DNA from: CAYGVT01 sp964353355
Lineage (GTDB): Archaea; Thermoplasmatota; DTKX01; GCA-020343715
DNA: 15,175 bases
Reading direction: 5' to 3'
NCBI GenBank assembly: GCA_964353355.1
Contig: CAYGVT010000051.1
Coordinates: 1 to 15,175, forward strand
Shown: positions 13,288 to 15,175 of the stretch, piece by piece
Position numbering within the stretch: the stretch's first letter is position 1
How the letters are laid out: each line of letters opens with the position of its first letter
Notes under the pieces: model-generated
What the model saw: the letters and a program-made list of their open reading frames with translations, nothing else
Database searches by the model: none
What the model was told of the DNA's origin: nothing
Program-made: the position numbers and the translations under genes

Positions 13288-14872
13288 CCAGTGCTACCAC
13301 GGGCATATCTCGGTAATAGAAACCGCTCAGATTCATATTGACATACTCCATGAAGTTGCCGCCCCTCTTCTTCAACGTCTCGTACACGCTTAATAGGACC
13401 TGATAGATCTCTGCCCCTTTCCAGGTCCTTCGACCGCCACTGTTCTTTCGCGCAAGAACGCCCGGACGGACGGATCGCTCAGCCTCATTGTTGTGCCAGG
13501 GGACGACTGGCTTCTCCACGAACGTGAACAGCATGTCCAGTCGCTTCCGCAACTGCTTCGAAATCCTGGTGGCGTCCTTGTCCTTCCATCTCACATTGAG
13601 GATCGCCCTCATCTCCTCCCTGAAACCCTTGGCTGCCTCCTTCCTTATCTCGGGAGATGGAGATGGCTCCCCCTCGGAAAACTTGATCGACCTCCTCAGT
13701 ATCGACCGCACGCCGTCGTCGAACCTGAGGAAGTTCTCGGGCGGTCTCCCCGCTCTCGTCTGTTTCGCTTCCTTGGTGGACAGAAGCCGTCTCGGTTCCA
13801 CTCCATGAGTGTGCTCCGCCCTCTCCAGCCACCTGTTCACGTGCATGAGGTCCAGCTGGTGCCCGGAGCACTTCACCACGTCGTACGGCCCCCAGGCGTC
13901 CCTGTCGAGGTAGCCATTGAACCCTGCCAGGATCTCCTCCGGGACTGTGTGGCCACGGGTGGGAGCGACCACGTAGACCGAGCTAAGGACATGGGCGAAG
14001 ACCCACAACCATCCATTATTGCCCCCGACCCTGAACCCCGTCTCGTCGGCGTGGACGACCTCGGCCTTCACGAGTTCCTCCTTCAACCTCTCGTAGTCGT
14101 CCTTGAGGGTGTCCGCCACCCATCTCTCCAGCTTCAGGATCGTGGCCTCGCTCATACCGATGTCGTAGGTGCCTTTCAGGCTGGACTGGATCTTCCCGAT
14201 GCTCAACCCCAGCATCCGTTGGTACGTGATCCATGACGTCACAGCAGGCCCGAACTCCTGCTGGGGAGGGAGCCATGAGGCCTCCCCCCTCACCATCTTC
14301 CGGCAACGGCCGCACCAGTACCGCTTGTGGATGATCTCGTAGACGATGTGGGACGGGGGCGGGATGTCCGTGATGACACGCCCCTGGTCGGCACCCTCTA
14401 TGGGATCTCCCAGAGGTCTTCCACATCCTGGACACGAGTCGAGCGTGATGTTCGTCGGGGGTGCGTTTGGGATCTGTCTCTTCCGCGCGTGTCCCGGATG
14501 ACCTGGCTGGCCGCCGGTCCTTCTGCTCTTCTCGCCCTCCTGCCGGTTCCGGCGATAGAAGGTCTTGGAGGAGGGCACCCCGGCCGCCTCGGCGGTCTTG
14601 TCCGAGGCCGCGAGTTGGGGGAGGGAGCCTTTCAATCTGGCGAGCTGTTCTTTGAGGTTTTTGTTCTGCTTCTCAAGCTCTCTCTTCCTTCCGTCGAGGA
14701 CCTTCTTTTCTTCCTCGAGGTTCCTCTTCTCCCTCTCGAGCTTGTCCTTCTGCTCGCGGAGGAGCTCCTTCTCCCTGCGCTCCCGTTCGAGTTGCTCCCT
14801 CAAGCGCTCGTTCTCTCTCTCCAGGTCCCGGATGTGCCTGTCGTGATCGTCCTGGGGGTGCTCAGTCCTCAT
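13274..14872 (-). CDS. tnpC: IS66-family transposase (TnpC type)
   Basis: This DDE transposase moves the element that encodes it. The 532-residue protein has an N-terminal coiled coil at about residues 12-85 made of E/R/K/L heptads. A linker with the family motif RTGGQPGHPGH follows at about 118-128. A zinc-binding domain has Cys147/Cys150 (CPGC) and Cys187/Cys190 (CGRC). The catalytic core has Asp276 in HADETG, Asp325 in DRDAWGPYD, and Glu463 in NNEAERSVRPGV. All three catalytic acids are intact, so the protein may be active. ATG 14872 overlaps the end of the DUF2080 ORF by 11 bases, suggesting coupled translation; the longer frame to 14980 would run across that ORF. Classical IS66 TnpA and TnpB are absent, as in single-transposase IS66 relatives. 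It is oriented with the Kelch gene it interrupts. Confidence 0.95.
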   Translation of the reverse strand: MRTEHPQDDHDRHIRDLERENERLREQLERERREKELLREQKDKLEREKRNLEEEKKVLDGRKRELEKQNKNLKEQLARLKGSLPQLAASDKTAEAAGVPSSKTFYRRNRQEGEKSRRTGGQPGHPGHARKRQIPNAPPTNITLDSCPGCGRPLGDPIEGADQGRVITDIPPPSHIVYEIIHKRYWCGRCRKMVRGEASWLPPQQEFGPAVTSWITYQRMLGLSIGKIQSSLKGTYDIGMSEATILKLERWVADTLKDDYERLKEELVKAEVVHADETGFRVGGNNGWLWVFAHVLSSVYVVAPTRGHTVPEEILAGFNGYLDRDAWGPYDVVKCSGHQLDLMHVNRWLERAEHTHGVEPRRLLSTKEAKQTRAGRPPENFLRFDDGVRSILRRSIKFSEGEPSPSPEIRKEAAKGFREEMRAILNVRWKDKDATRISKQLRKRLDMLFTFVEKPVVPWHNNEAERSVRPGVLARKNSGGRRTWKGAEIYQVLLSVYETLKKRGGNFMEYVNMNLSGFYYRDMPVVALASKG

Positions 14873-15026
14873 GGTCAAGCACAACCAGGTAGACGGTCTG
14901 ACCGAGATATTCCTTTGGGCAATCCACCTTCGCCCCGTTACCGAAGCGAGTGACCTTACGGATGAGGAAGCCTCGGACACCTTCGACGTTGATGCGCGTC
15001 GTAGGCGTCATGGTCGGGTTCCGCAT
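14862..15026 (-). CDS. DUF2080-family transposase-associated protein
   Basis: This 54-residue basic protein has the motif KVTRFGNGAKVDCPKEYLGQ followed by the strand TVYLVVL. It matches what I know of DUF2080 small proteins, which are encoded next to transposases in archaeal insertion sequences. The pattern (FGN-x-A-x-V-x-x-P-K-x-x-G) resembles an AbrB/SpoVT-like DNA-binding half-barrel, so a DNA-binding or regulatory role in transposition is plausible, though the family function is not established. ATG 15026 is chosen because strong TATA sequences lie about 24 bases before it, giving a leaderless message; the in-frame ATG 15065 would sit upstream of those boxes. It is the first gene of the element's operon and overlaps the transposase start by 11 bases. 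Confidence 0.75.
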   Translation of the reverse strand: MRNPTMTPTTRINVEGVRGFLIRKVTRFGNGAKVDCPKEYLGQTVYLVVLDHED

Positions 15027-15032
15027 GGTTGG

Positions 15033-15058
15033 GTATATACGATGTATATACTTATATC
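15033..15058 (-). promoter_or_regulatory. IS promoter with two palindromic GTATATAC boxes
   Basis: The plus strand contains GTATATAC at 15033-15040 and again at 15044-15051, three bases apart, followed by TTATATC. Each box is its own reverse complement. The A/T-rich stretch centred near 15050 is at TATA distance from ATG 15026. The paired palindromes could be a repressor site overlapping the promoter, for example for the DUF2080 product, but this is inference. Confidence 0.55.
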
Positions 15059-15153
15059 TTTCCATGTGATTGTCAACGGGTGAAATTCAAACTGAAAAAT
15101 CGATTGTTGGGGCGGTACACAACCAAGTTTACGAAGGAGTCAATCTCTCAGAA

Positions 15154-15175
15154 CTTCCTAAAGCTGAGCTGTTAC
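15154..15175 (-). repeat. Right terminal inverted repeat of the IS66 element
   Basis: Read on the minus strand it begins GTAACAGCTCAGCTTTAGG, identical to the left repeat over the first 13 bases and mismatched at only a few later positions. Its outermost base is the last base of the window. Confidence 0.9.

Larger units (their letters stand above)
13266..15175 (-). mobile_element. Complete IS66-family insertion sequence, 1910 bp
   Basis: The element carries a full DDE transposase gene, an upstream DUF2080 ORF, a promoter and matching ends. Reading inward, both termini begin GTAACAGCTCAGC, and 19-20 of the first 22-23 bases agree (13266-13287 against the complement of 15154-15175). GTAA ends and an 8-bp target duplication are characteristic of IS66. 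The base adjoining the left end belongs to the Kelch frame, giving GAGGAAAC (13258-13265) as the expected duplication. The other copy would start just past the window. The stretch 15066-15175 between the ORFs and the right end is non-coding. Confidence 0.9.

Overview
The window is about 15 kb of GC-rich DNA that reads as archaeal, most likely a Thermoplasmatota (Thermoplasmata-like) genome. The evidence is the archaeal TATA boxes at leaderless or short-leader spacing, giant surface proteins with a signal peptide or C-terminal membrane anchor and many N-x-S/T sites, an IS66-type element carrying a DUF2080 helper ORF, and a thioredoxin with a charged helical N-terminal extension. The lineage is an inference from gene style. 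No rRNA, tRNA or marker gene is present to confirm it.

Layout. Positions 1-273 are the 3' end of one IS66-family element: a partial transposase plus its terminal repeat. Then come a four-helix membrane protein with a Q/P/Y/G repeat tail (348-1073, +), a thioredoxin (1288-1743, -), a HAD hydrolase (1866-2573, +), a flavin reductase and nitroreductase operon (3611 to 2599, -), and a secreted or anchored M28 zinc peptidase with a PA domain (3790-5208, +). Two large surface-protein genes follow on the minus strand. One is a cadherin/PKD-repeat protein with a C-terminal anchor (8137 to 5219). The other is a 1655-residue Kelch-repeat transmembrane protein with an unusual ~525-residue cytoplasmic region (13202 to 8235). 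Positions 13266-15175 are a complete IS66-family element, with transposase, DUF2080 ORF and 22-bp terminal inverted repeats, and its outer end coincides exactly with the window end.

The main result is that the right-hand IS has inserted inside the Kelch gene. The Kelch reading frame continues upstream of its first ATG straight to the IS terminus, so the exported N-terminus (signal peptide and further Kelch blades) has been cut off and must lie beyond the window. The Kelch protein is also the most novel gene. It joins an extracellular Kelch/Ig-like ectodomain, through one membrane helix, to a cytoplasmic module that looks to me like a longin/roadblock-type alpha-beta domain followed by an Ig-like sandwich and a further alpha-beta domain. 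That order recalls adaptor/coatomer appendages, but it is only a hypothesis from sequence pattern.

The two IS elements at the window ends are different members of one subfamily. Their termini are related, and in both the transposase stop codon occupies bases 9-11 of the inverted repeat. The middle of the window is ordinary redox, phosphatase and peptidase housekeeping.
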